From: Aquificaceae bacterium
GTDB taxonomy: Bacteria; Aquificota; Aquificia; Aquificales; Aquificaceae
Direction: 5' to 3'
DNA: 22,479 nt
Assembly (NCBI GenBank): GCA_015490105.1
Contig: WFYK01000063.1
Span: forward strand, 1 to 22,479
Shown: positions 6,273 to 12,695 of the stretch, piece after piece
Layout: each line of letters begins with the position of its first letter
Position numbering within the stretch: position 1 is the first letter of the stretch
Notes under the pieces: generated by a model
Told to the model about the DNA's origin: nothing
The model's input: only the letters and a program-made list of their open reading frames with translations
The model's database searches: none
Position numbers and translations under genes: made by a program

Positions 6273-7433
6273 GTGATAGATCACGGAAGGCTCCAGTATA
6301 ACCTTTCCAAGAGGCTTTTTGAGGAGTTTACCAAAGATCACCCGAAGGTAGCTGAAGTTATATGCAAAGTAAATACCCCCGCCCTCGTTATGGATCTGGA
6401 AGGGATAAAAAGAAGATATCTCCAGATACGCTACCATTTTCCGGGTGTCAACGTATACTATGCGGTCAAGGCAAACGACGATGTTGAGGTTCTGAAAGCC
6501 CTTGCAAGCGTGGGTTCTGGGTTTGAAGTAGCTTCAATAGAAGAGTTAAGGAAGGTCTTAGACCTGGGTGTTTCTTCAGAGAAGGTAATATCGAGTAATC
6601 CTGTAAAACCTGAGGAGTTTATAGACTTTGCCAGCTCTCAAGGGGTCAACCGTTTTGCGGTTGATAGCCACACGGAGGTAGATAAGATAGCCCGTATAGC
6701 GCCAAGGAGTAGGGTATACGTGAGGATAAGTGTTCCGAATGAAGGAAGTGACTGGCCCCTTTCGAGAAAGTTCGGGGTGGATCTCGATACCGCTTTGGAT
6801 ATCCTTGAATACTCCAAAGAAAAGGGTCTTGTCCCGGTAGGCATAACCTTCCATGTAGGTTCCCAGTGCAATAACTTGAGAAACTGGTTCATAGCTATAA
6901 AAAGATCCGCGGATCTTTGGGAGAGGGCAAAAAAGAAAGGTATAAGGCTTCAGGTGCTCAACATGGGAGGTGGTATACCTGTCAGATATATTCAAGAAGC
7001 TCTGAGGATTGAAGATGTAGGCTACTACATCTCCGGGCTTATGAAGAAGTATTTCCCTGAAGTCCCCTACGAGATTCAAATAGAACCCGGTAGAGGTGTG
7101 GTGGGTGATCAGGGTATTCTCGTTGCAAGAGTGATAGGCAAAGCCCGAAGGGGTGAAGAAAACTGGCTTTACGTGGATACGGGCGTTTTCAACGGTCTTG
7201 CGGAAACACTCGGGGGGATAAGGTATCCTGTTTACTGCGAAAGGGAAGGAAAGATAAAGGAGTGGGTAATAGGAGGGGTGTCCTGCGACAGTATGGACGT
7301 TATAGCGAGGAACGTTTACCTCCCGGAGCCTCAGGTGGGAGACAGGATCTACTTTCTGTCCGCGGGAGCCTACACGAGCGTATACGCTTCCAACTTTAAC
7401 GGCTTTCCAAGACCCCAAGTAATTGTGGTCTAA
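6273..7433 (+). CDS. Fold-III PLP amino acid decarboxylase, ornithine (or lysine/ornithine) type
   Basis: A 386-residue alanine-racemase-fold decarboxylase of the eukaryote-like ornithine decarboxylase group. The PLP lysine is K67 in VYYAVKAND. Other family marks are HVGSQ (194-198), the phosphate-binding glycines LNMGGGIP (229-236), EPGR (271-274), the subunit-crossing catalytic cysteine C338 in GGVSCDSMD, and the PLP-contact tyrosine Y367 in AGAYT. Cys338 with the following Asp favours ornithine/lysine decarboxylases over diaminopimelate decarboxylase (LysA), which has a Glu-containing motif there. The likely role is supply of putrescine or cadaverine for the long and branched polyamines of hyperthermophiles. 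The start is GTG; its stop codon interlocks with that of the convergent rluD-type gene. Exact substrate is not decided by sequence alone. Confidence 0.82.
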   Translation: MIDHGRLQYNLSKRLFEEFTKDHPKVAEVICKVNTPALVMDLEGIKRRYLQIRYHFPGVNVYYAVKANDDVEVLKALASVGSGFEVASIEELRKVLDLGVSSEKVISSNPVKPEEFIDFASSQGVNRFAVDSHTEVDKIARIAPRSRVYVRISVPNEGSDWPLSRKFGVDLDTALDILEYSKEKGLVPVGITFHVGSQCNNLRNWFIAIKRSADLWERAKKKGIRLQVLNMGGGIPVRYIQEALRIEDVGYYISGLMKKYFPEVPYEIQIEPGRGVVGDQGILVARVIGKARRGEENWLYVDTGVFNGLAETLGGIRYPVYCEREGKIKEWVIGGVSCDSMDVIARNVYLPEPQVGDRIYFLSAGAYTSVYASNFNGFPRPQVIVV

Positions 7434-8386
7434 CCGATCTTTTTTATTATCTCCATAACTTCCTTGAAGGGAGAGGGGTCTTCTATCTCAAAGGACATCC
7501 ACTCTTCTGTGGAGGGATGGAAAAACCCGATCTTGTATGCCAATAGCATGTTGCACTCTCCGAGGGCTTCCAAGACCTCTTTGGGAACGGAGGTTCTTTT
7601 AAAACCGTAAGCGGTGTCTCCCACGATCGGGTGGCCCAGGCTTGAGAGGTGCACCCTTATCTGGTGTGTCCTGCCGGTGTAGATCTTGACCTTCAAAAGG
7701 CTCAGGTTTAGCTTTTCAAATCTTTTCAGAACCCAAAATTCCGTTTTTGACTCCCTCCCTTGTTCAGAAACGGTAAAGCGCTTTCTATCCACCGGGTGGC
7801 GGGCTATAGGGCTTTCTATTATTTTGTGATCCTCTCTGACGAGCCCCACCACGAGGGCCTTGTAGAGTTTTTCCGTTTTCCTCTTGGCGAACTGATCCGC
7901 CAAGATCCTGTGAGCTTTATCGTTTTTGGCGATCACCATAAGGCCTGTTGTGTCTTTGTCGAGCCTGTGAACTATACCCGGTCTTTGAACCCCTCCTACG
8001 GAGGAAAGATCCTTAAAGTGATAAAGCAGAGCGTTTACAAGTGTTCCGCTCGTGTATCCGGGTGACGGATGAACTACTATACCGCACCTCTTTAGGATTA
8101 CCGCAACGTCACCGTCTTCGTATAAAACCTCTAAGGGCAAGGGTTCCGGCTCAACTTTTATCTCTTCAGGTTCGGGAACAAACAGCGTTACTTTTTGTCC
8201 TGCCTTTAGCCTATAGGATGGTTTTGAGGTGTTACCATCTACGAGAGCAAAACCTTCTTTGATCAGCTTCTTTATAAAGCTCCTGGAGAACTCAGGATAG
8301 GCTTCACTTAAAAAGACATCAAGCCTTTTTCCCTCTTTCTCAGGGAAAACTTCAAAGGTCAGGACCGCGCTTATCTTCCTCGCCAT
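7430..8386 (-). CDS. RluD-family 23S rRNA pseudouridine synthase
   Basis: A 318-residue RluA/RluD-type enzyme. An S4 RNA-binding domain spans about residues 19-68 (GKRLDVFLSE...FIKKLIKEG), and the catalytic domain carries HRLDKDTTGL at 140-149 with catalytic Asp143, RTHQIRVHLSSLGHPIVGD near 242-260 and a C-terminal PF segment. S4 plus this length fits RluD (helix 69 of 23S rRNA) better than RluA. In the usual LNKPAGLVVHP motif the residues are LKRCGIVVHP (98-107), a local oddity. The ATG at 8386 lies inside the small upstream gene (35-bp overlap) with no clear ribosome site, so translation is probably coupled. TAG at 7432-7430 overlaps the TAA of the convergent decarboxylase gene. Confidence 0.92.
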   Translation of the reverse strand: MARKISAVLTFEVFPEKEGKRLDVFLSEAYPEFSRSFIKKLIKEGFALVDGNTSKPSYRLKAGQKVTLFVPEPEEIKVEPEPLPLEVLYEDGDVAVILKRCGIVVHPSPGYTSGTLVNALLYHFKDLSSVGGVQRPGIVHRLDKDTTGLMVIAKNDKAHRILADQFAKRKTEKLYKALVVGLVREDHKIIESPIARHPVDRKRFTVSEQGRESKTEFWVLKRFEKLNLSLLKVKIYTGRTHQIRVHLSSLGHPIVGDTAYGFKRTSVPKEVLEALGECNMLLAYKIGFFHPSTEEWMSFEIEDPSPFKEVMEIIKKIG

Positions 8387-8531
8387 CTATAACTATGGTC
8401 ACCTTTATTTCCTTGGGATCCTCCTTGAGGTTTAGGCTTTTTACAAAACCTTCTACGACTCCTTTGAGAGCCCTTTTAGGGAAGTCCTTCAACTTAACTT
8501 CCTTGCCGTTTACTTCCAGCACTACTTTCAT
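8352..8531 (-). CDS. Unknown small protein, 59 residues
   Basis: ATG at 8531-8529 follows a clear GGAGG ribosome site (CTTGGAGGATAGAA), and TGA is at 8354-8352. The product begins MKVVLEVNGKEVKLKDFPKR and ends with an acidic segment VTIVIDGEEDKRGPDL. Its predicted pattern is strand-strand-helix-strand, with many Lys/Glu/Val residues typical of thermophile cytosolic proteins. I do not recognise the family. It overlaps the membrane-protein gene upstream by 38 bp and the RluD-type gene downstream by 35 bp, in different frames, and is the middle of a compact three-gene chain. The good ribosome site and codon use support it as real. It is too short for many gene finders and easy to miss. Confidence 0.72.
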   Translation of the reverse strand: MKVVLEVNGKEVKLKDFPKRALKGVVEGFVKSLNLKEDPKEIKVTIVIDGEEDKRGPDL

Positions 8532-8847
8532 TTCTATCCTCCAAGAGTTTTAAGATCCAAAAGGCGGGAACAGAGAACATAGGTATAACTATGAAAGAAA
8601 TTGCCCAAACAGCTTTTACATTTTTGGGTTTGTCGCTTCCAAGTAAATTGACTAAGGTTATTGCGACCGCAAAGACACCCCACGTAAACATAAAAAAGTG
8701 GAAAGCTAAAAAGAGGAAAAACCACTTAGGTGTAGAAGGATCGTAAGGGTCCATAGAGAAAACATCCTTAAGGGGTGAGATAAAGGTCATCAGAAAATAC
8801 ACCGCGGGTATCAGAGAGAAGACAAGAAGCAAAAGGTCTCTTTTCAA
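8494..8847 (-). CDS. Small three-helix membrane protein of unknown function
   Basis: A 117-residue protein with three hydrophobic segments at about 5-25, 45-68 and 79-101, joined by short loops (SPLKDVFSMDPYDPSTPKWF between the first two), and a polar C-terminus ending NESSAGSKRQGS. I do not recognise the family; the last two helices vaguely resemble PLDc_N-type membrane pairs. The longest start is TTG at 8847-8845, behind GAGGAG (8856-8851) with only a 3-nt gap, which is tight. This ribosome site begins 4 bases after the 3' end of tRNA-Thr(CGT), so the message seems to be released by tRNA 3' processing. It overlaps the 59-residue gene downstream by 38 bp. Confidence 0.65.
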   Translation of the reverse strand: MKRDLLLLVFSLIPAVYFLMTFISPLKDVFSMDPYDPSTPKWFFLFLAFHFFMFTWGVFAVAITLVNLLGSDKPKNVKAVWAISFIVIPMFSVPAFWILKLLEDRNESSAGSKRQGS

Positions 8848-8859
8848 AGGCTCCTCAAA

Positions 8860-8932
8860 AGCCGGCGGCGGGACTCGAACCCGCGACTTCAGGCTTACGA
8901 AGCCCGCGCTCTACCGACTGAGCTACGCCGGC
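8860..8932 (-). tRNA. tRNA-Thr (anticodon CGT)
   Basis: A complete 73-nt cloverleaf on the minus strand. The 5' acceptor strand GCCGGCG pairs with CGCCGGC at 8867-8861, the D arm is GCTC...GAGC, the anticodon arm is CGGGC-TTCGTAA-GCCTG with anticodon CGT, and the T arm contains GGTTCGAGTCC. The discriminator base is U (8860). CCA is not encoded. The gene lies 13 bp past the frdB/sdhB-like stop, and a membrane-protein gene starts 12 nt downstream. This anticodon reads ACG only. Confidence 0.97.
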
Positions 8933-8937
8933 TAAGT

Positions 8938-8965
8938 TATATATTTTAAAACCCTAAAAATCCAA
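8938..8965 (-). promoter_or_regulatory. Putative promoter of tRNA-Thr(CGT)
   Basis: On the minus strand TTGGAT (8965-8960) is followed after 16 bp by TATATA (8943-8938), inside and just past the 3' end of the iron-sulfur gene. Transcription would begin at about the first base of the tRNA, leaving almost no 5' leader. The spacing is good and the -35 matches 4 of 6 consensus bases, which makes this the best two-box promoter in the window. Read-through from accB/frdB is the alternative. Confidence 0.45.
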
Positions 8966-9650
8966 AGTCTTGGGGTTCCTCCTTCTTTATGAGACCCCGT
9001 TGAAGGAGTTTTGTTTCTATCAATGTTATCCACCTTTCGGGCATACAACCTTTGGGGCAAACTATGTTGCATGAAGAACAGTGAACGCAGGCTTTGGGAT
9101 CCGATTCCAAAGAGCTTTTCAGAAGGACTTCTTCGGAACCGTTCCTCGGATCTTCGAGAATTTTATAGAGTCTCGTAAAAAGTAAAGGTCCTCCGAAGGG
9201 CTTTTTTTCCAGAAGGGGAGGGCAAACGCTGTTACATAGACCACAGAGTATACAGTCCCAACTTTTGGAAGTTTTCAAAAGATCCTGCGCGGAGACACCG
9301 GCTTTCTCCTCCTTGGGAATTAACCAAACCTTTTTTGCTTTTAAGGACTCGTATATGGGATCGTGCGAAACAACCAGATCCTTTATGGGTTCAAAAAAGT
9401 CCAAGGGTTCTACGAGGATCTCTTCCCCCTCAACCCGCGTATTGCAAGCGAGAACGGGTTTTCCGTTCAGTTTTACTCCGCATGTTCCGCATATACTTGC
9501 CCTGCACATTACCCTAAAGCTCAAAGTGGGATCTTGGGTTTCCTTTATTTTGGTAAGAACCTCCAAGAGGGTAGGCCTGCCCTCTACAGGAACTTCGAAC
9601 TCACTTACCTCAAACCTTCCCTCTTTAAAACGCTTTACTTTGACCTTCAT
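8946..9650 (-). CDS. Succinate dehydrogenase/fumarate reductase iron-sulfur subunit (SdhB/FrdB-like)
   Basis: A 234-residue electron-transfer subunit. The N-terminal ferredoxin-like domain holds the [2Fe-2S] motif at Cys49, 54, 57 and 69 (CRASICGTCG...ACNT). The C-terminal domain has CILCGLCNSVCP (Cys133, 136, 139, 143) for a [4Fe-4S] cluster and CVHCSSCNIVCPKGC (Cys188, 191, 194, 198, with 202). In most SdhB proteins the third cluster is [3Fe-4S] and lacks the second of these cysteines; here Cys191 could support [4Fe-4S]. Fumarate reduction is a step of the reductive TCA cycle in Aquificaceae. The ATG overlaps the accB stop (ATGA). No flavoprotein or membrane-anchor gene is in the window. 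Confidence 0.88.
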   Translation of the reverse strand: MKVKVKRFKEGRFEVSEFEVPVEGRPTLLEVLTKIKETQDPTLSFRVMCRASICGTCGVKLNGKPVLACNTRVEGEEILVEPLDFFEPIKDLVVSHDPIYESLKAKKVWLIPKEEKAGVSAQDLLKTSKSWDCILCGLCNSVCPPLLEKKPFGGPLLFTRLYKILEDPRNGSEEVLLKSSLESDPKACVHCSSCNIVCPKGCMPERWITLIETKLLQRGLIKKEEPQDFGFLGF

Positions 9651-10099
9651 ACGTCCGTGTCTATCAAAAACAGAGGCTGTCCGTATTCCACAGTCTCTCC
9701 GTTTTCCACGAGGATCTTTTCCACCCTTCCTCTCACGTCGCTTTCTATTTCGTTCATAACTTTAAGAGCTTCTATGATGCAAAGCACCTGACCGGGTGAA
9801 ACCAAGTCTCCTTCTTCAACGAAGGGCGGTGCTCCGGGGGCGGGAGATCTGTAGAAGGTTCCTACCAGCGGACTCTTTATAACGTGAAGCTTCTTCTCTT
9901 CCTTCTGAACATCCTCCGAAGGCGGTAATATCTCTTGGTGTTTGAACTCCTCAACGCTGGGCTGAGGTTGGTCTTTTAGTTCTTCCTTGGGTTCGTGCGT
10001 TTCTATCTCTATCTCTACGTCTTGGGTTTTTATCCTAAGAGCCTTCACGTTTGAGTTCTTTACAAGATTGATAAGATCCTTTATAAAGTCCCTCTCCAT
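9647..10099 (-). CDS. accB: Biotin carboxyl carrier protein of acetyl-CoA carboxylase
   Basis: A 150-residue BCCP, counting from the ATG at 10099 (a GTG one codon upstream is possible). It has an N-terminal helical dimerisation segment (MERDFIKDLINLVKNSNVKA), an acidic Pro/Glu linker (about 35-75) and the C-terminal biotinyl domain: SPLVGTFYRSPAPGAPPFV, then EALKVMNEIE with the biotinylated Lys (K113). The residues around the lysine are ALKV rather than the usual AMKM/AMKL. It carries CO2 for malonyl-CoA synthesis in fatty-acid production. The ATG overlaps the efp stop (TGATG) and an AAAGGG ribosome site lies in efp, so efp-accB is coupled, as in many bacteria. accC is not next; the iron-sulfur gene follows instead. 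Confidence 0.93.
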   Translation of the reverse strand: MERDFIKDLINLVKNSNVKALRIKTQDVEIEIETHEPKEELKDQPQPSVEEFKHQEILPPSEDVQKEEKKLHVIKSPLVGTFYRSPAPGAPPFVEEGDLVSPGQVLCIIEALKVMNEIESDVRGRVEKILVENGETVEYGQPLFLIDTDV

Positions 10100-10668
10100 C
10101 ACTTTACCCTTTCTACGTAAGATCCGGTTCTTGTATCTACCTTTATAATGTCTCCTTCGTTTACGAAGAAGGGAACCTGAACGACCGCTCCTGTTTCGAG
10201 CTTTGCGGGTTTGGTTCCCCCCGCGGCGGTATCTCCCTTGAAAGCGGGCTCGGTTTCCACCACTTTAAGTTCAACATGTTTGGGGAGCTCTATACCCACA
10301 GGCTGGCCTTGATAGAAGAAAACAACCACCTGCATTCCTTCCTTTAAAAATTTCGCTTCCTCTTCGATCTTCTCGCGAGGGACTCCGACCATCTCGTAGG
10401 TTTGGGAGTTCATAAAGTAGTAGTTCTCTCCGTCGCTGTAGGAGTATTCCGCAAACACCTGCTCGAAGTCCGCCAGCTGGATCATATCCGAAGCCTTGTA
10501 GGTTATCTCGATCACGTTGCCCGTTATCATGTTCTTTGCCTTCACCCTTACGAAGGCTTGGCCTTTGCCCGGCTTGACGTGCTCGTAATCAAGCACCCTG
10601 TAAGGTTCTCCCTTGTGCTCGATAAAGATATCCCTCGTGATCCTGTTTATGTCTATCCTCTCCGCCAT
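10099..10668 (-). CDS. efp: Translation elongation factor P
   Basis: A 189-residue EF-P, which rescues ribosomes stalled on polyproline. It has the KOW-like N-terminal domain, with the tip loop HVKPGKGQAFVRVK (about 30-43) holding the modifiable Lys35, followed by two OB domains with VVETEPAFKGDTAAGGTKPA (about 135-154) and the closing segment GDIIKVDTRTGSYVERVK. ATG at 10668 gives the usual MAERIDINRI start; a TTG three codons upstream only lengthens the frame. A TATAAT box at 10682-10677 ends 8 nt before the ATG, with no Shine-Dalgarno, so the mRNA may be leaderless. No lysine-modifying enzyme gene (epmA, ymfI-type) is in view. Confidence 0.95.
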   Translation of the reverse strand: MAERIDINRITRDIFIEHKGEPYRVLDYEHVKPGKGQAFVRVKAKNMITGNVIEITYKASDMIQLADFEQVFAEYSYSDGENYYFMNSQTYEMVGVPREKIEEEAKFLKEGMQVVVFFYQGQPVGIELPKHVELKVVETEPAFKGDTAAGGTKPAKLETGAVVQVPFFVNEGDIIKVDTRTGSYVERVK

Positions 10669-10676
10669 AGAACACA

Positions 10677-10682
10677 ATTATA
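10677..10682 (-). promoter_or_regulatory. Putative -10 (TATAAT) for leaderless efp
   Basis: TATAAT read on the minus strand at 10682-10677 overlaps the last codons of tyrS (stop TAA at 10680-10678) and ends 8 nt before the efp ATG. The intervening TGTGTTCT has no ribosome site. It suggests efp-accB-frdB can be transcribed independently of tyrS. The -35 region is poor. Confidence 0.5.
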
Positions 10683-11859
10683 AGGCCTTCCTGACCCTGT
10701 AGAACTTCTTCTTTCCTACCTGAATTCTCAGCTCTTCGGAGAGATCCAACATTGCGTTGGGGTCCGTTACCTTAGATCCGTTTACTTTAAGACCTCCTCC
10801 CTGTATTATCCTCCTTCCCTCGTTTTTGGAAGGGACAGCACCTATCTCTATCAAAAGTTCAAGGGCCTTTACCTTATCTTTTGAAAGTTCGAAAAGAGGG
10901 GCATCCTCTGGAAATTCACGCTTTGAATATGTTTTTTCGAACCACTCACGGGCTTTTACAGCCTCCTCTTTGGAGTGGAACCTTTCAACCAACATCTGAG
11001 CGAGTTTTTTCTTGGCTTCCATGGGATGGAGTTCTTTCTTTAACCTTTCTATTTCCGATTTTGAGTAGTCGGTGAGGAGCAAGTAGTAGTCCCACATAAG
11101 GTCGTCGGATATGGACATGATCTTTCCGAACATTTGTTTAGGTTCCTCGGTTATACCCACGTAGTTTCCAAAAGATTTGGACATTTTCCTCACACCGTCT
11201 AAACCTACAAGAAGAGGGAGAGTCATACAAACCTGAGGTTCTTGTCCGTATTCCCTCTGAATATCCCTTCCTATGAGCAGGTTGAACTTCTGATCCGTTC
11301 CTCCGAGTTCTACATCCGCTCTTATGGCCACGGAGTCGTAGGCTTGCAAAAGTGGGTAAAGGAACTCGTGAATGTGAATGGGAACGCCTCCCTTGAAGCG
11401 TTTGGAGAAGTCCTCTCTTTCGAGCATACGGGCCACCGTGTATTTGGCGGAAAGCTCTATGAGACCTTTAGTTCCGAGTTTCTCAAGCCAAGAGCTGTTG
11501 AAAACTATCTTGGTTCTGGAAGGATCCAAAATTTTAAAAACTTGCTCCTTGTAGGTTTTTGCGTTTTCAAGAACTTGTTCCCTTGATAGAGGCGGTCGTG
11601 CTTCGTTCCTTCCCGTGGGATCCCCTATCATCGCGGTAAAGTCGCCTATTACGAAGTAGACTTCGTGACCCAGCTGTTGAAACTGCCTCATCTTCTGAAG
11701 CAGGACCACGTGACCCAAATGAAGATCGGGCGCGGTAGGATCAAACCCCGCCTTTACTTTCAGCGGTTTGCCTCGCTGAAGTTTTTTAAGCAGGTCTTCC
11801 TCTTCGATTATCTCTACCGTTCCTTCCTTTAAAAGCTGAAGTTGCTCTTGTGGACTCAC
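10678..11859 (-). CDS. tyrS: Tyrosyl-tRNA synthetase
   Basis: A 393-residue class I synthetase charging tRNA-Tyr, whose gene lies 4 kb away in this window. The HIGH-type motif is DLHLGH (45-50), DFTAMIGDPTGR (73-84) belongs to the ATP/tyrosine pocket, GGTDQKFN (186-193) contacts tyrosine, and KMSKS is at 225-229 with FGNYVGI following. A C-terminal S4 domain (about 330-390, GAVPSKNEGRRIIQGGGLKVNG) binds the tRNA. The GTG start at 11859 has no Shine-Dalgarno, lies 8 nt after TATAAT (11873-11868) and sits in the loop of a small inverted repeat (GGACT...AGTCC, 11852-11867). Divergent from cheR over 38 bp. No T-box leader can fit. Confidence 0.95.
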   Translation of the reverse strand: MSPQEQLQLLKEGTVEIIEEEDLLKKLQRGKPLKVKAGFDPTAPDLHLGHVVLLQKMRQFQQLGHEVYFVIGDFTAMIGDPTGRNEARPPLSREQVLENAKTYKEQVFKILDPSRTKIVFNSSWLEKLGTKGLIELSAKYTVARMLEREDFSKRFKGGVPIHIHEFLYPLLQAYDSVAIRADVELGGTDQKFNLLIGRDIQREYGQEPQVCMTLPLLVGLDGVRKMSKSFGNYVGITEEPKQMFGKIMSISDDLMWDYYLLLTDYSKSEIERLKKELHPMEAKKKLAQMLVERFHSKEEAVKAREWFEKTYSKREFPEDAPLFELSKDKVKALELLIEIGAVPSKNEGRRIIQGGGLKVNGSKVTDPNAMLDLSEELRIQVGKKKFYRVRKAL

Positions 11860-11865
11860 AAAAGT

Positions 11866-11880
11866 CCATTATAATAATGG
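11866..11880. promoter_or_regulatory. 15-bp palindromic divergent promoter, tyrS/cheR
   Basis: CCATTATAATAATGG at 11866-11880 is a perfect inverted repeat (7-bp arms, one central base). It provides TATAAT on the plus strand (11870-11875) and TATAAT on the minus strand (11873-11868). The minus box has TTAACT (11897-11892) 18 bp upstream as a fair -35. The plus box has TTGTGG (11848-11853) 16 bp upstream. Plus transcripts would carry the GGAAGG ribosome site of cheR; minus transcripts would be leaderless at tyrS. The palindrome could also be an operator, but the -10 reading explains it without one. Confidence 0.55.
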
Positions 11881-11897
11881 GCGGAAGGTAAAGTTAA

Positions 11898-12692
11898 GTG
11901 GAAGCGGATACGAAAAGTCAGCTGGTAGAACTTCTACGGGAAACTATTTACGATCTCACGGGTAACTACTACCCGGACGAGCGTATGAGGATTTTAGAAT
12001 ACAAGTTAGAGAGGCTTCTGAAGGAACTCAACCTTCACGACAAACCGCCCAAAGCGATCATCGACTACTTTCTAAGGGATGAAACCAAACGCAAAATGCT
12101 CATAGATCTCATGACCGTTCCAGAAACCCGCTTTTTCCGAGAAAGAGAACAGCTTGAAACCCTCTTTGGCTCCCTCTTAAAGGACAAACTCTCCTTGGAT
12201 ATAGCGAGTGTCGGTTGTTCCACAGGTCAAGAGCCTTACACCTTAGCGATGATGATGAGAAAAAGGGGGATAACCGGCAGGGTTGTAGGTATGGACATAA
12301 ACGAGGAAGTCCTCAAAAAAGCAAGGGAAGGGATTTATAAGAAAGATGAAATAAAGGATATACCCCCAGAATACAGAGACATGGTCGAAGTCAAGGGCGA
12401 GAAACTTGAGATTAAAAGGGAAATAAAAAACATGGTCTCTTTCAGGCAAGCCAATCTTATAAAGCCTGCGGACTTCATACCCCTGAAGGATCGTTTTGAT
12501 GTGGTTTTTTGCAGAAATGTTCTCATCTACTTTGACGCTAAGTCCAAGAGAATAGCTCTCACTAACCTCAGATCTATTCTCAAAAAAGAGGGTATACTCG
12601 TTATATCCGCAACGGAGATCCTCGGAAAGGAATACTTTGATCTGTTTGAGCCGATAAAGGTCGGGAAGTTTTTCTTCTACAAGAAGGTGTAG
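11898..12692 (+). CDS. cheR: Chemotaxis protein methyltransferase CheR
   Basis: A 264-residue SAM-dependent enzyme that methylates glutamates of chemoreceptors for adaptation. An N-terminal helical domain (1-70) is followed by TVPETRFFRE (73-82), the SAM motif SVGCSTGQEPYTLAMM (104-119), GMDINEEVLKKARE (131-144), and FDVVFCRNVLIYFD (200-213), all typical of CheR. The start is GTG with GGAAGG 9 nt upstream. cheB follows after 3 nt. No cheA, cheW, cheY or receptor gene is in this window, so whether it serves flagellar chemotaxis or another two-component array (for example one tied to pili) is open. Confidence 0.93.
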   Translation: MEADTKSQLVELLRETIYDLTGNYYPDERMRILEYKLERLLKELNLHDKPPKAIIDYFLRDETKRKMLIDLMTVPETRFFREREQLETLFGSLLKDKLSLDIASVGCSTGQEPYTLAMMMRKRGITGRVVGMDINEEVLKKAREGIYKKDEIKDIPPEYRDMVEVKGEKLEIKREIKNMVSFRQANLIKPADFIPLKDRFDVVFCRNVLIYFDAKSKRIALTNLRSILKKEGILVISATEILGKEYFDLFEPIKVGKFFFYKKV

Positions 12693-12695
12693 ATC

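Noticed and set aside
6576..7418. 280-residue minus-strand frame opposite the decarboxylase gene
   Set aside because: Long but antisense to a gene with every catalytic motif in place; its composition (Tyr/His/Pro-rich) is unlike the neighbours.
10144..10149. TATAAT on the plus strand inside efp
   Set aside because: No gene starts downstream on that strand; probably chance.
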